From Parvibaculum sp039973015 (GTDB taxonomy: Bacteria > Pseudomonadota > Alphaproteobacteria > Parvibaculales > Parvibaculaceae): DNA of 64,000 nt. The position numbers and the translations under genes are program-made. Below the pieces are notes generated by a model, which saw only the letters and a program-made list of their open reading frames with translations, made no database searches and had not been told where the DNA came from. Shown here piece after piece: positions 50,207 through 58,713 of the stretch (within the stretch, counting starts at the first letter, position 1; the number at the start of each line of letters is the position of its first letter). The stretch covers positions 248,001 to 312,000 of the forward strand of contig NZ_JBDWLT010000012.1 of assembly GCF_039973015.1 (NCBI RefSeq), in the 5' to 3' direction.

Positions 50207-52732
50207 ATGGCCGAAACGCCGGCCGATCTTGCCGATAGCAGGGTGGAGGGCATCGAAGCCGCCACGGCGAGCGACGATGTGCAGTGGTCGCTGCCCGCAC
50301 GACGCTGGGTCGTTCTCATTGCACTCGCGCTCGGCTTTGTGCTCGCGCTGCTGGACACGCTCGGCGTTCAGGCCTTCGGCATGCCGGGGGTACTCACGGC
50401 GCTGGGCCTCGTCGCCATTGCAGGCGCCGTTCTCTACGGCCTTTCCGGCAGTAATTCCGAGTCCTTGAGCCGTTCGCCGCTTGTCGCTGCGGATGCGCTG
50501 ACCGCGCTTCCCGATCCTTGCTATGTGACCGACAGGCGCGGTGCGGTTCTTTTCGCGAATGAAGCCTATCGCCTGCTGTCGGGCGGTTTCGACAACGACA
50601 GGCCCGTGCCCGTCGAGCGGCTTCTCTCCGGCAGGGGCGAGGGGGCGGAGGCGAGTTTCCGGCTGGCGCAGGCCGCGCGCACCGGCTTTGCGGCGCAGGA
50701 AGACGTGCGCATCGGGCCCCCCAATGCGGAGCGCATCTATCGCGCCGTGGTACGCCCGCTCAGCGGTGCGTCGGGCGGGGCGGTCTGGCTTCTTCGCGAC
50801 ATGACGAACGAGCGCGAACGGGTCGATTCCGCCGAGCGCAGGCATAGCCGTTCTCTTTCCTATATCGACCATGCGCCATTTGGTTTTTTCGCCGCGGACG
50901 AGGACGGCGCGCTCGTCTTCATGAATGCGCGGCTTGCCTCCTGGCTTGGCGTCGTGCCGGACCGGCTGACCGAGCGGCGGGTGACGCTCGACGAACTGGT
51001 GCTGGGGGAGGTGCCGGCGCTGGCCGATGGCGCTTCCGGCGAGGACGAGGAAATGCCGCCGCTCGATGTGGATCTCAAGGGGGCGGACGGCAAGGCGATC
51101 CCCGTGCGCATCATGCGGACGAAAGTCGCGGCGGCGGGAAAGCGGCCACCGCGTCTCTTCGCCATGGTGCTGAACCGAACCACGGGCGACAAGGCCGAGG
51201 AAACCGCCCGCGATGCGGAGATGCGGTTTGCCCGTTTTTTCAACAACGCGCCCATCGGCATCGCGACCATTGACCCCGATGGACGTATCGACAATGCCAA
51301 CCGCTCCTTCGTCGGCTATGTGGGCGAGAGTGTAGAGCGCGGATCGCTACTGAACGAACTCCTCGTCGAGGAGGACCGCCCGGCGGCCGATGAAACGATT
51401 GCGAATGCGCGTGCGGGCAATTTTGCGGTTGCGCCCATCGACGTGCGGCTGGCGCGCAGCCCCGACCGTGTTGGCCAGCTCTATGCCGCGCGGGTGGATA
51501 CGGGCGACGGCGCAGGCATCGTCGTCTATCTCATCGATGCGACGGAACAGAAATCGCTCGAACTGCAATTCGCGCAGTCGCAGAAGATGCAGGCGGTCGG
51601 CCAGCTTGCGGGCGGCGTCGCGCATGACTTCAACAATCTTCTCACCGCGATTATCGGCTTTTGCGATTTGCTGCTGGCGCGGCATCAGGCGGGCGATCCT
51701 TCCTTCGCCGATGTCGTGCAGATCAAGCAGAATGCGAACCGTGCGGCCAACCTGACGCGGCAGCTTCTCGCCTTCTCGCGGCGGCAGACGCTCAGGCCCA
51801 AGGTTCTCTCGCTGACGGACGCGGTTGCCGAACTGCAAAACCTGCTCGCCCGGCTTCTCACCGAGAAGGTCGAACTGAAGATCGTGCATGGGCGCGAGCT
51901 CGGCCTGGTGAAGGTCGACCAGAACCAGCTCGAACAGGTCATCATCAATCTCGCCGTAAATGCGCGCGACGCCATGCCCGACGGCGGACGGCTCACCATC
52001 CGGACGGCGAATGTTTCGGAAGCCGACAGCCGCGCGCTCGATCATCCGCTGATGCCGCATGGCGAATATGTGCTGATCGAGGTGGGCGACACGGGCACCG
52101 GTATCCCGAAGGAAAATCTCGGCAAGATTTTCGAGCCTTTCTACACCACGAAGGATCCCTCCAAGGGGACGGGTCTCGGCCTTTCCACTGTCTACGGCAT
52201 CATCAAGCAGACGGGCGGCTTCATCTTCCCCTATTCCACGATGGGGAAGGGCACGACCTTTCGCATCTATCTGCCGCGCTATATCGAGACGGCGGCCGAC
52301 AAGGCTGCCGAAGCGGCAGCGGCGGCTTCCGTATCTCTTGAGACGGCGGACCTCACCGGCAAGGGCACCATTCTTCTTGTCGAGGACGAGGATGCGGTGC
52401 GCACCTTCGCAGCACGCGCGCTCGGTACGCGCGGCTATGAGGTTCTGCAGGCGGAGAGCGGCGAGGTCGCACTTGAAGTCGTGCGGGCGCATGAAGGCCG
52501 TATCGACCTCGTCGTTTCGGATGTCGTCATGCCCAACATGGACGGCCCGACCATGGCGAAGGAACTGAAGGATATTCTGCCGGGCATACCGATCATCTTC
52601 GTGTCGGGCTATGCCGAAGACGCCTTCGCGAAGAATCTCGACCCCGACCAGGCGTTTCACTTCCTGCCGAAGCCCTTTTCCCTGAAGCAGCTTGCCGCCG
52701 CCGTGAAGGAGGTCATGGACGCGAGCAAGTGA
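50207..52732 (+). CDS. cckA: Hybrid sensor histidine kinase CckA
   Basis: An 841-residue hybrid kinase. It has two membrane helices (about residues 28-50 and 57-77), PAS-type sensor regions (about 95-220, 225-330 and 345-455), a HisKA domain with phospho-acceptor His473 in GGVAHDFNNLLTAI, a HATPase domain (VIINLAVNARDAMPDGG, DTGTGIPKENLGKIFEPFYTTK) and a C-terminal receiver with Asp772 in LVVSDVVMPNMDG. This is the CckA architecture. Its phosphorelay through ChpT activates CtrA, the regulator whose boxes lie upstream of flagellar genes here. Adjacency to flhB is, as I recall, conserved in Caulobacter. Confidence 0.9.
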   Translation: MAETPADLADSRVEGIEAATASDDVQWSLPARRWVVLIALALGFVLALLDTLGVQAFGMPGVLTALGLVAIAGAVLYGLSGSNSESLSRSPLVAADALTALPDPCYVTDRRGAVLFANEAYRLLSGGFDNDRPVPVERLLSGRGEGAEASFRLAQAARTGFAAQEDVRIGPPNAERIYRAVVRPLSGASGGAVWLLRDMTNERERVDSAERRHSRSLSYIDHAPFGFFAADEDGALVFMNARLASWLGVVPDRLTERRVTLDELVLGEVPALADGASGEDEEMPPLDVDLKGADGKAIPVRIMRTKVAAAGKRPPRLFAMVLNRTTGDKAEETARDAEMRFARFFNNAPIGIATIDPDGRIDNANRSFVGYVGESVERGSLLNELLVEEDRPAADETIANARAGNFAVAPIDVRLARSPDRVGQLYAARVDTGDGAGIVVYLIDATEQKSLELQFAQSQKMQAVGQLAGGVAHDFNNLLTAIIGFCDLLLARHQAGDPSFADVVQIKQNANRAANLTRQLLAFSRRQTLRPKVLSLTDAVAELQNLLARLLTEKVELKIVHGRELGLVKVDQNQLEQVIINLAVNARDAMPDGGRLTIRTANVSEADSRALDHPLMPHGEYVLIEVGDTGTGIPKENLGKIFEPFYTTKDPSKGTGLGLSTVYGIIKQTGGFIFPYSTMGKGTTFRIYLPRYIETAADKAAEAAAAASVSLETADLTGKGTILLVEDEDAVRTFAARALGTRGYEVLQAESGEVALEVVRAHEGRIDLVVSDVVMPNMDGPTMAKELKDILPGIPIIFVSGYAEDAFAKNLDPDQAFHFLPKPFSLKQLAAAVKEVMDASK

Positions 52733-52767
52733 GGGACGGGGCTGCCCCCGCCGCGCGAGGAGGCCTC

Positions 52768-53274
52768 ATGCTGATCATCCTTTCGGGCCTGCCCGGCACC
52801 GGCAAGACAACGCTGGCGCGCGCGCTCGCCCTGGAAACGGGCGCCACCCATCTTCGCATCGACACCATCGAACAGGCGTTGAAGCGCTCAAGCCTCAAGC
52901 TCGACCCCGTGAACGATGCGGGCTATGCGGCGGCGATGGCGATCGCGGGCGACAATCTGAAGCTCGGCCGTATCGTTATTGCGGATTCCGTGAACCCCAT
53001 CGCCCTGACGCGTCATGCCTGGCGCGAAACCGCACGGGCAGCCGGCTCGCCCTTTGCCGATATCGAGATCGTCTGTTCCGATCCGGTCGAGCACCGGCGC
53101 CGGGTCGAGGGGCGGACGAGCGATATCGAAGGGCTGGTGCAGCCCAAATGGTCGGATGTAGAGGCCCGCGACTATGAGCCCTGGGAAGGCGAACGCATCC
53201 TGATCGATACGGCGGGGCGGAAACCGGCCGATTGCCTCACGGAACTTCTTGCGGGCTTGCCACGCCTGTCATGA
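52768..53274 (+). CDS. P-loop kinase-like AAA protein
   Basis: A 168-residue nucleotide-binding protein with Walker A GLPGTGKTTLARALA at residues 7-20. HLRIDTIEQAL and VIADSVNPIALTRHAWRETA follow the pattern of small zeta-toxin/adenylylsulfate-kinase-like P-loop kinases. The substrate is unknown. The ATG at 52768 follows GAGGAGG; a GTG at 52729 that overlaps the cckA stop would add 13 poor residues. It may be cotranscribed with cckA. Confidence 0.8.
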   Translation: MLIILSGLPGTGKTTLARALALETGATHLRIDTIEQALKRSSLKLDPVNDAGYAAAMAIAGDNLKLGRIVIADSVNPIALTRHAWRETARAAGSPFADIEIVCSDPVEHRRRVEGRTSDIEGLVQPKWSDVEARDYEPWEGERILIDTAGRKPADCLTELLAGLPRLS

Positions 53275-53358
53275 TTACCGGCGGCTTTGCGGCCTGTGGC
53301 ACGAAAGCTGCCATGCAATACTGGTTTCACCCCGTCTGCGGGTGTATTTTGTCCCGGT

Positions 53359-54453
53359 ATGAAACAGAAGGACGCTCGCGGTTACGCCATGTCCGACAGT
53401 CATCTGACCAGCCTCACGCCTGAAAGCTCGCGGCCTGCCCGCAGCCCGGAAAACCATCGGGCCGCGCTCGCCGTTGCGCGCCGCCACATGGGCCATGTCG
53501 CCTGGCCGACGGTTTTCGTGTCGCTTGGCTCGCTGGCGGGGATTGCCGTTTCGAGTGCGGCGGCGCTGACCGGCTTCTGGCCGATCTGGGTTGCGACCCT
53601 CGTCAACGGCTATCTCATGCTGATGCAGTTCATGGCGGTGCATGACGGTATTCACGAGGCGATCTCAGGTGACGACAAGCGCTACAAATGGCTCAACGAT
53701 CTGCTCGCCTGGACCGGCGGCATCGTGACGCTCATTCCCTATCGCGGCTATGACGTGATGCATCTCGTTCACCACCGCTATACCAACGATTTCGAGCGCG
53801 ATCCCGACACCTGGTGCGCGGGGCGGAACCCCCTCATGCTCGTGCTGCGCTTTCTCACGCAGACGCCTCACTACGTCTACATGATGACGCGGATGGGGAT
53901 GTGGAAGGACAAGGCGCACCGGAAGCAATACTTCATCGCCGGGGCGCATCATCTGCTCGCATGGACGGTGCTTGCTGTCGGCTTTGTCTATGGTTTCGGC
54001 TTTGAGGTGCTGATGCTCTGGATCGTGCCGACTTTTCTCAATGTCGCGCTGATCGGGCTGGTCTTCAATTACTTGCCGCACCGGCCGCATGTCTCGCAGG
54101 AGCGCTATACGGATTCCGGCGTCTTCCTGCTGCCGCGCGCGATCCATCGTGTCGTGACGGTGCTCGACATGTACCAGACCTATCACCTCATCCATCACCT
54201 CTTCCCGCGCATCCCGTTTTACCGGATCGGCGCCGCTTTCCATGAAATGAGGCCGATCCTGGAGGCGGAGGGGGCGGCGATCCATGACTGGACCCATGCC
54301 TGGGACCGCAAGCCTGTCCGTGGCACCGATGCGCCTGTGCCGGGCGTTGCACCGGGCGCGCGGATGGCGCGGACGGGCGGGGCGGACACTATGGCCGGGA
54401 AGGCAAGCGCCGAAGGCTCCCGCAGTGTTCCCCTTGAAGTACGTAATGGATGA
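53359..54453 (+). CDS. Membrane fatty acid desaturase family protein, 3' end altered by an IS
   Basis: A 364-residue membrane desaturase. Histidine clusters for the di-iron site are visible: HDGIHEA, HLVHHRYTN (HxxHH), LPHRPH and HLIHHLFP. Four hydrophobic stretches surround them. The substrate is unknown. No good ribosome site marks the start; ATGs at 53359 and 53389 are both possible. The last ten codons come from the IS end that begins at 54421. Joining 54420 to 58640 removes both elements and gives an original tail AEGSRPERQANTL followed by TGA, so the present tail RSVPLEVRNG is new. Confidence 0.85.
   Translation: MKQKDARGYAMSDSHLTSLTPESSRPARSPENHRAALAVARRHMGHVAWPTVFVSLGSLAGIAVSSAAALTGFWPIWVATLVNGYLMLMQFMAVHDGIHEAISGDDKRYKWLNDLLAWTGGIVTLIPYRGYDVMHLVHHRYTNDFERDPDTWCAGRNPLMLVLRFLTQTPHYVYMMTRMGMWKDKAHRKQYFIAGAHHLLAWTVLAVGFVYGFGFEVLMLWIVPTFLNVALIGLVFNYLPHRPHVSQERYTDSGVFLLPRAIHRVVTVLDMYQTYHLIHHLFPRIPFYRIGAAFHEMRPILEAEGAAIHDWTHAWDRKPVRGTDAPVPGVAPGARMARTGGADTMAGKASAEGSRSVPLEVRNG
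54413..54420 (+). repeat. Target-site repeat copy 1 (AAGGCTCC)
   Basis: 8-bp direct repeat AAGGCTCC found at the outer end of element 1, between the two elements (56671-56678) and after element 2 (58632-58639). IS1595-family elements generate 8-bp duplications. Confidence 0.85.
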
Positions 54454-54482
54454 CACTACATTAAGGTCATAGGAGGTGCCCT

Positions 54483-55340
54483 ATGGCCCGGTTCGGTATT
54501 CAACAGTTCTTCAAGCGGTTTCCCGATGACGACGCTTGTCTCGACCATCTTATGAAGGTCCGGTACGGCGAGGTCTTGGACTGCCCGAAGTGCGGCAAGC
54601 GGGGCAAGTTCGCCCGGCTTACCAAGGTGCTGGCCTACTCCTGCCCCTCATGCGGGCATCATATCCACCCCATGGAAGGCACGATCTTCGAGCGGACCCA
54701 TACACCCCTCCAGAAGTGGTTCTATGCCTTGTTCCTGTTCACCACGACGCGCCACGGGGTTTCCTCCCGGGAGTTGCAGCGTCAGCTTGGCGTCACCCTC
54801 AAAACCGCATGGCGCATCGGCCACGAAATCCGCAAGTACATGGCGGAAGTGGACGGCGACGATCTCTTGGGCGGCAAGCGCGTTGTAGAGGCCGACAAGG
54901 CGTTCATTGGCGGCAAAGACAAGCGCGGCCAAGACGACAAGACGGTGGTTCTAGGCATCGTGGAGCGTAACGGCGATGTAGTGGCCCGCGCCATCCCCTC
55001 GAAAGAGGCTCAGTTCGTCATTCCCCGCATTCTGGCCCATGTGAAGCCCGGCTCGCGTATTGCCACGGACGAAGCCAAGGCATTCAAGCCGCTTATCGAG
55101 GAAGGCTTCCGTCATGGCACGGTAAGCCACCGGGCGAAGGAATACGTCCGGGGCGACGTTCACACGAATAATATCGAAGCCTTCTGGGCGATCCTGAAAC
55201 GCGGTATCTCGGGGTGCCATATCTGGGTATCGCCTCAGCACCTTCCGAAATACCTTGGCGAGTTCGAGTTCCGCTTTAACATGCGGAAACAACCTCACCT
55301 CATGTTCGATCTGTTGCTTGCCGCGTTCCCGAGACCGTAA
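54483..55340 (+). CDS. IS1595-family (ISXO2-like) transposase, element 1
   Basis: A 285-residue transposase. The N-terminal zinc ribbon uses Cys34, Cys37, Cys54 and Cys57. The DDE-like catalytic core is visible as VEADKAFIGGK (first Asp), SRIATDEAKAF (second Asp) and VHTNNIEAFWAILKRGI. Intact and of normal length. GGAGG precedes the ATG. It is clearly related to the second transposase at 56742-57602, and the shared VEADKAFIGGKDKRG block is identical. Confidence 0.93.
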   Translation: MARFGIQQFFKRFPDDDACLDHLMKVRYGEVLDCPKCGKRGKFARLTKVLAYSCPSCGHHIHPMEGTIFERTHTPLQKWFYALFLFTTTRHGVSSRELQRQLGVTLKTAWRIGHEIRKYMAEVDGDDLLGGKRVVEADKAFIGGKDKRGQDDKTVVLGIVERNGDVVARAIPSKEAQFVIPRILAHVKPGSRIATDEAKAFKPLIEEGFRHGTVSHRAKEYVRGDVHTNNIEAFWAILKRGISGCHIWVSPQHLPKYLGEFEFRFNMRKQPHLMFDLLLAAFPRP

Positions 55341-55364
55341 CTAGACCGCAAGGGACTTTTCAGA

Positions 55365-55634
55365 ATGTCTATGACAATCGCCCCTTGGTTCGAGCGGGAG
55401 GACTACAATTCCTTTAAAGCCCTCGTCCCAGACGACCCGGACTTTCCCGACACCTTTGACGAATGGCTCAAGCTCGCGTCTGAGCAAGCTGCGAAGTATG
55501 ACGCGCGCGGAGGGTTCGAGAAGGTGATCGTCAATCCGCAAGAGTTCGCCGTGTGGTGCCGCGCTTCCGGCTTGGATGCAAACAGCACCACACTCGGCGC
55601 TTTCGCTGTCAGCAAAGCCTACAGGCAGAAATAA
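55365..55634 (+). CDS. Hypothetical passenger protein of element 1
   Basis: An 89-residue soluble, acidic protein (APWFEREDYNSFKALVPDDPDFPDTFDEWLKLASEQAAKYDARGGFEKVIVNPQEFAVWCRASGLDAN). It begins 24 bp after the transposase in the same direction and lies inside the IS. I do not recognise a family. The base composition is similar to the transposase gene. Confidence 0.65.
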   Translation: MSMTIAPWFEREDYNSFKALVPDDPDFPDTFDEWLKLASEQAAKYDARGGFEKVIVNPQEFAVWCRASGLDANSTTLGAFAVSKAYRQK

Positions 55635-55729
55635 GGTTGTGCAGCGGGAGACCTCCGCCGCATAGCTGTCCGGCGCGCATATAGAAAGGCGCACCGTTTC
55701 CACAAAGTGTTCAAGGTCCATGAATCAGA

Positions 55730-55752
55730 AAGGGCACCTACTTGGTGCCCTT
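55730..55752 (-). terminator. Hairpin at the end of the 53-residue gene
   Basis: Stem AAGGGCACC/GGTGCCCTT with a 5-base loop holding part of the TAG stop; the minus strand continues with UUUC. The hairpin overlaps the last codons of the small gene, so it may end that transcript. Confidence 0.6.
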
Positions 55753-55899
55753 CTCCTTTGTCAGCTTGCCCTGCGCTATTCGTTTCAACGCATCGTCAAA
55801 CGCTTTCTCATCGCCTTCGGCCTCATGCTCTTTCGCAAACTGATCCAGCTTGCCGAGCTTCCGGGCCTCTTCGAGACTGAGATGTTTGCCGCGTGACAT
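55738..55899 (-). CDS. Small hypothetical passenger protein (53 residues)
   Basis: A 53-residue, highly charged helical protein starting at ATG 55899 after AAGGGTAG. Sequence features are SRGKHLSLEEARKLGKLDQF, AKEHEAEGDEKAFDDAL and a Lys-rich tail KGTK. The gene lies inside element 1, 3 bp after the 229-residue membrane protein gene on the same strand, so the two are probably cotranscribed. Pairing of a small charged protein with another passenger is suggestive, but no function can be given. Confidence 0.6.
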   Translation of the reverse strand: MSRGKHLSLEEARKLGKLDQFAKEHEAEGDEKAFDDALKRIAQGKLTKEKGTK

Positions 55900-55902
55900 G
55901 GA

Positions 55903-56592
55903 CTACCCTTCGACCTGCGGTAGATCGGTTATCCAGTTGCAGCCGCCGCCCTTCGTGAAATCTTCCACACCCATAGCGGGAACCAAGAAGGACACAAAGA
56001 AAAACTTGCAGTCGATGAACTGGCAGTGTTCGAAGACGTACCCGTTGTGGACGCGGTGAGCAAGGTACCCATTTTCCATAGGACGGGCGGTTATTACCAC
56101 GTGGTCGCAATTTACGTAGCCACAATTGCTGATCGTACATCCGTTGGGGAAAATATTTAGCGGCCCCACAAGCTCGCAATTACGAAAAGTCTTTGCGGAA
56201 ATCGTATCGCCAAGAGGCGGAAGCAAATCGCTCAAGTTTATTCGTTTGGCTACGAACGCTGTTTCCAAGGGATTGATGCGGTCACCGGCTTCGTAATACC
56301 GGTCCGTCGCTCTCGCGTTGGCCGAGCGTTGTTTCCCCCACGAGAAAACAGCGTAGATGCTGGATATGCTAGCCGCGATAAATACAGCACTGACCAATCC
56401 GACCGCGCCGTACCCAACCGGTCCCCACGGCTCCAGCCAATCGGTGACCGCCGCAAGATAGGTCATCAAACCACCACCGAGCAGCGTGATGATGGTTTGT
56501 CCATTGTTGGCAATGCGATCCCAAATCCACTGCCCCAATGATATTCCAGGCTCGATCTTGAGAGCCCTTTGAAGCCAACCGTTTTTAGCCAT
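55903..56592 (-). CDS. Hypothetical membrane passenger protein of element 1
   Basis: A 229-residue protein with two hydrophobic helices (about residues 34-52 and 58-82) and a C-terminal soluble part containing FRNCELVGPLNIFPNGCTISNCGY and FEHCQFIDCKFF, a repeat style similar to pentapeptide or beta-helix proteins. The ATG at 56592 is preferred because GGAGGG lies seven bases upstream. It is carried inside the IS with no family I can name. Confidence 0.65.
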   Translation of the reverse strand: MAKNGWLQRALKIEPGISLGQWIWDRIANNGQTIITLLGGGLMTYLAAVTDWLEPWGPVGYGAVGLVSAVFIAASISSIYAVFSWGKQRSANARATDRYYEAGDRINPLETAFVAKRINLSDLLPPLGDTISAKTFRNCELVGPLNIFPNGCTISNCGYVNCDHVVITARPMENGYLAHRVHNGYVFEHCQFIDCKFFFVSFLVPAMGVEDFTKGGGCNWITDLPQVEG

Positions 56593-56670
56593 CCCCATAC
56601 CCTCCGGTTCCCTAGAGGAGAGAGTATATCATTGGTCTGACCGTCTACGTATACCAAAGGGAACACTCCC

Positions 56671-56678
56671 AAGGCTCC
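56671..56678 (+). repeat. Target-site repeat copy 2 (AAGGCTCC), shared by both elements
   Basis: The 8-bp repeat between element 1 and element 2, used as right repeat of one and left repeat of the other. Three copies in total mean that the two elements entered the same target site one after the other. Confidence 0.85.
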
Positions 56679-56741
56679 CGCATATATCCCCTTGAAACAT
56701 GGGACTGGATTTCCTATATTCAGGTCATAGGAGAGAGACCC

Positions 56742-57602
56742 ATGACCAAAGCAATGACCCTCAAGCAGTTCAACGCCCGCTTCCCGGACGATGACGCCTG
56801 TCTGGACCACCTGATGACCGTCCGGTACGGCCACAAGTTCCATTGCGGCACCTGCGGGGCGGAAGCCAAGCATCATCGGGTCAAGGGACGCCGCTGCTAT
56901 GAGTGCGAGTTCTGCGGCCATCAGGTCTATCCGACCGCCGGGACGCCCTTTGAGCGCACCCGCACGAGCCTGCGTGACTGGTTCTTTGTCATGTACCTGT
57001 TCACGACCACCCGGAACGGCATCAGCGCGAAGGAAATTCAGCGCCAGATCGGCACGACCTACAAGACGGCTTGGCGTATGGGCCACGAAATCCGCAAATA
57101 CATGGGCTGGGTCGATGGTGACGATCCGCTGGGCGGCGACAAGATCGTGGAGGCCGACAAGGCGTTCATCGGCGGTAAGGATAAGCGCGGCAAAGACGAC
57201 AAGACGGTCGTACTTGGCATCGTGGAACGCGGTGGCGACGTTGTGGCCCGCGTCATTCCCTCAAAGGAAGCGCAGTTCGTTATTCCCCGCATCCTCGCCC
57301 ATGTGAAGCCGGGTTCGCGCATTGCTACGGATGAAGGCGGCGGGTTCAAGCCGCTTACCGAGGAAGGCTATCGCCACGGCACGGTCAATCATTCCAAGGG
57401 CGAATACGTGCGCGGTGCGGTTCACACCAATTCGATTGAAGCGTTCTGGGCTTCGCTCAAGCGCGGGATTTCGGGGACGCACGTTTGGGTTTCTTCCGCC
57501 CACCTGCCGAAGTATCTGGCCGAGTTTGAGTTCCGCCACAACCTTCGGAAGCAGCCGCACCTGATGTTCGACCTTCTCTTGCAGGCTTTTCCTCGCCCCT
57601 AA
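56742..57602 (+). CDS. IS1595-family (ISXO2-like) transposase, element 2
   Basis: A 286-residue transposase with zinc ribbon cysteines 35, 38, 55 and 58 and catalytic blocks VEADKAFIGGK, SRIATDEGGGF and VHTNSIEAFWASLKRGI. Intact. The leader (GGTCATAGGAG) is nearly the same as that of the element 1 transposase. Close relationship to the first copy together with distinct passengers suggests two related IS rather than a recent duplication. Confidence 0.93.
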   Translation: MTKAMTLKQFNARFPDDDACLDHLMTVRYGHKFHCGTCGAEAKHHRVKGRRCYECEFCGHQVYPTAGTPFERTRTSLRDWFFVMYLFTTTRNGISAKEIQRQIGTTYKTAWRMGHEIRKYMGWVDGDDPLGGDKIVEADKAFIGGKDKRGKDDKTVVLGIVERGGDVVARVIPSKEAQFVIPRILAHVKPGSRIATDEGGGFKPLTEEGYRHGTVNHSKGEYVRGAVHTNSIEAFWASLKRGISGTHVWVSSAHLPKYLAEFEFRHNLRKQPHLMFDLLLQAFPRP

Positions 57603-57691
57603 CCATCTTTGACAGGAGTAGGTCGAAACGGGTGAAGGTCATTTTTGGGTTTCCTTCGTAGCCGATTGGCCGACAATGACACCCTAACAAT

Positions 57692-58534
57692 TTGGGATGG
57701 GGATTGGGAATGGGTGGGGGAGACTGGCTTAGAAATGGCGCATTCGTTGTGGCTGGACTGTTTGTTCTCTTTGTCTTGGGGTGGGGGACGGTTTCGCTAA
57801 TAGACCAACGCACGGATCATGAGGAACGCACTGCCATAGAGGCCCACTACGAACAGCAAAAAACCACCTCCAACATACAGCGTGAGTGCGCGCCCCTTGC
57901 CCCTCAAAGCGCCAAACTCTGCATTTATGAGCATCTTGCAGCCCAAGAGAGAAGCCGCTTGCAAAATGAAGATCACCGCGCCCAACAGGAAATGGCTCTT
58001 GCGTCGATTTGGTTGTGGGTTCTGGCCTCCCTTCAGGCTTTCATAGCTATAGGCGGCATCTTCTACATTCGCCAGACCCTCATGGAGACCCGACGTATCG
58101 GGCAGTCGGAAGTTCGAGCCTACGTTCACGTTGTGCCAGATAAAATGGTTTTTACTGGGAGCGCCGAAAAACCATTCCACGGGAAAATTACGTTCAGAAA
58201 TTTCGGTCAGTCCCCCGCAAAGAGCTTCTCCGCTATTGTTGGCGTCGCCGTTGAGCCGCCGCCGTTCAGGGATGAATGGGAGCGTGGCGCCGTCCCGCAA
58301 AGCAGGTCCGATCTCGGGCCAACCGGAGAAGCGAAATTTGATCTTCCCGCTGATAATAAGCTGACCCAAGCAGAGATGGATGGACTCTTGACGGGAGAAT
58401 ATTGCGCTTGGGTGTTTGGCGTCGCCACATACAAGAATGTTTTTGGAAAAGACTGCGCCACCAGATTCAGATTTGAGTGGGATCGCAATTTCGGTGCCTT
58501 CTCCATGTGTGCCGATGGGAACGATGCCACCTAA
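57692..58534 (+). CDS. Hypothetical membrane passenger protein of element 2
   Basis: A 280-residue protein with two hydrophobic helices (about residues 16-34, GAFVVAGLFVLFVLGWGTV, and 104-126, IWLWVLASLQAFIAIGGIFYI) and a Glu/Gln-rich stretch between them. The C-terminal 140 residues form a soluble beta-rich domain (VRAYVHVVPDKMVF, HGKITFRNFGQSPAKSFSAIV). The start may be ATG 57692 or 57710. Passenger of the IS; I know no function for it. Confidence 0.65.
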   Translation: MGWGLGMGGGDWLRNGAFVVAGLFVLFVLGWGTVSLIDQRTDHEERTAIEAHYEQQKTTSNIQRECAPLAPQSAKLCIYEHLAAQERSRLQNEDHRAQQEMALASIWLWVLASLQAFIAIGGIFYIRQTLMETRRIGQSEVRAYVHVVPDKMVFTGSAEKPFHGKITFRNFGQSPAKSFSAIVGVAVEPPPFRDEWERGAVPQSRSDLGPTGEAKFDLPADNKLTQAEMDGLLTGEYCAWVFGVATYKNVFGKDCATRFRFEWDRNFGAFSMCADGNDAT

Positions 58535-58631
58535 CAAACCAACCGCCAGCCCAACCACCACAAATAGACTCACCTAACACCCCCTTTCGGGATGCCGGTT
58601 CTGGCTTCCATGTTTGAAGGGGATATATGCG

Positions 58632-58639
58632 AAGGCTCC
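58632..58639 (+). repeat. Target-site repeat copy 3 (AAGGCTCC)
   Basis: Outer repeat after element 2. The next bases (CGGCCGGAACG...) continue the original desaturase reading frame to TGA. Confidence 0.85.
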
Positions 58640-58713
58640 CGGCCGGAACGCCAAGCGAACACACTTTGATTTTCCCTTTTTAATCAATGGCTTGAATTTA
58701 TCATTGCCAATGA

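Larger units (their letters stand above)
54421..56670 (+). mobile_element. IS1595-family insertion sequence with passenger genes (element 1)
   Basis: A 2250-bp element. The left end (54421 onward, CGCAGTGTTCCCCTTGAAG) and the reverse complement of the right end (56670 backward, GGGAGTGTTCCCTTTGG) match at 19 of 25 positions by my alignment. The IS1595/ISXO2-like transposase is at 54483-55340, and three further genes (55365-55634, 55738-55899 minus, 55903-56592 minus) lie inside, so they are passengers. It is flanked by AAGGCTCC on both sides and abuts element 2 through the shared repeat. Confidence 0.85.
56679..58631 (+). mobile_element. IS1595-family insertion sequence with a passenger gene (element 2)
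   Basis: A 1953-bp element. Left end 56679-56702 (CGCATATATCCCCTT then one mismatch and AAACATGG) matches the reverse complement of 58608-58631 at 23 of 24 positions. It holds the transposase 56742-57602 and one passenger 57692-58534. It is bordered by AAGGCTCC on both sides. It is related to element 1 in transposase and end sequence but the passenger is different. Confidence 0.9.
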
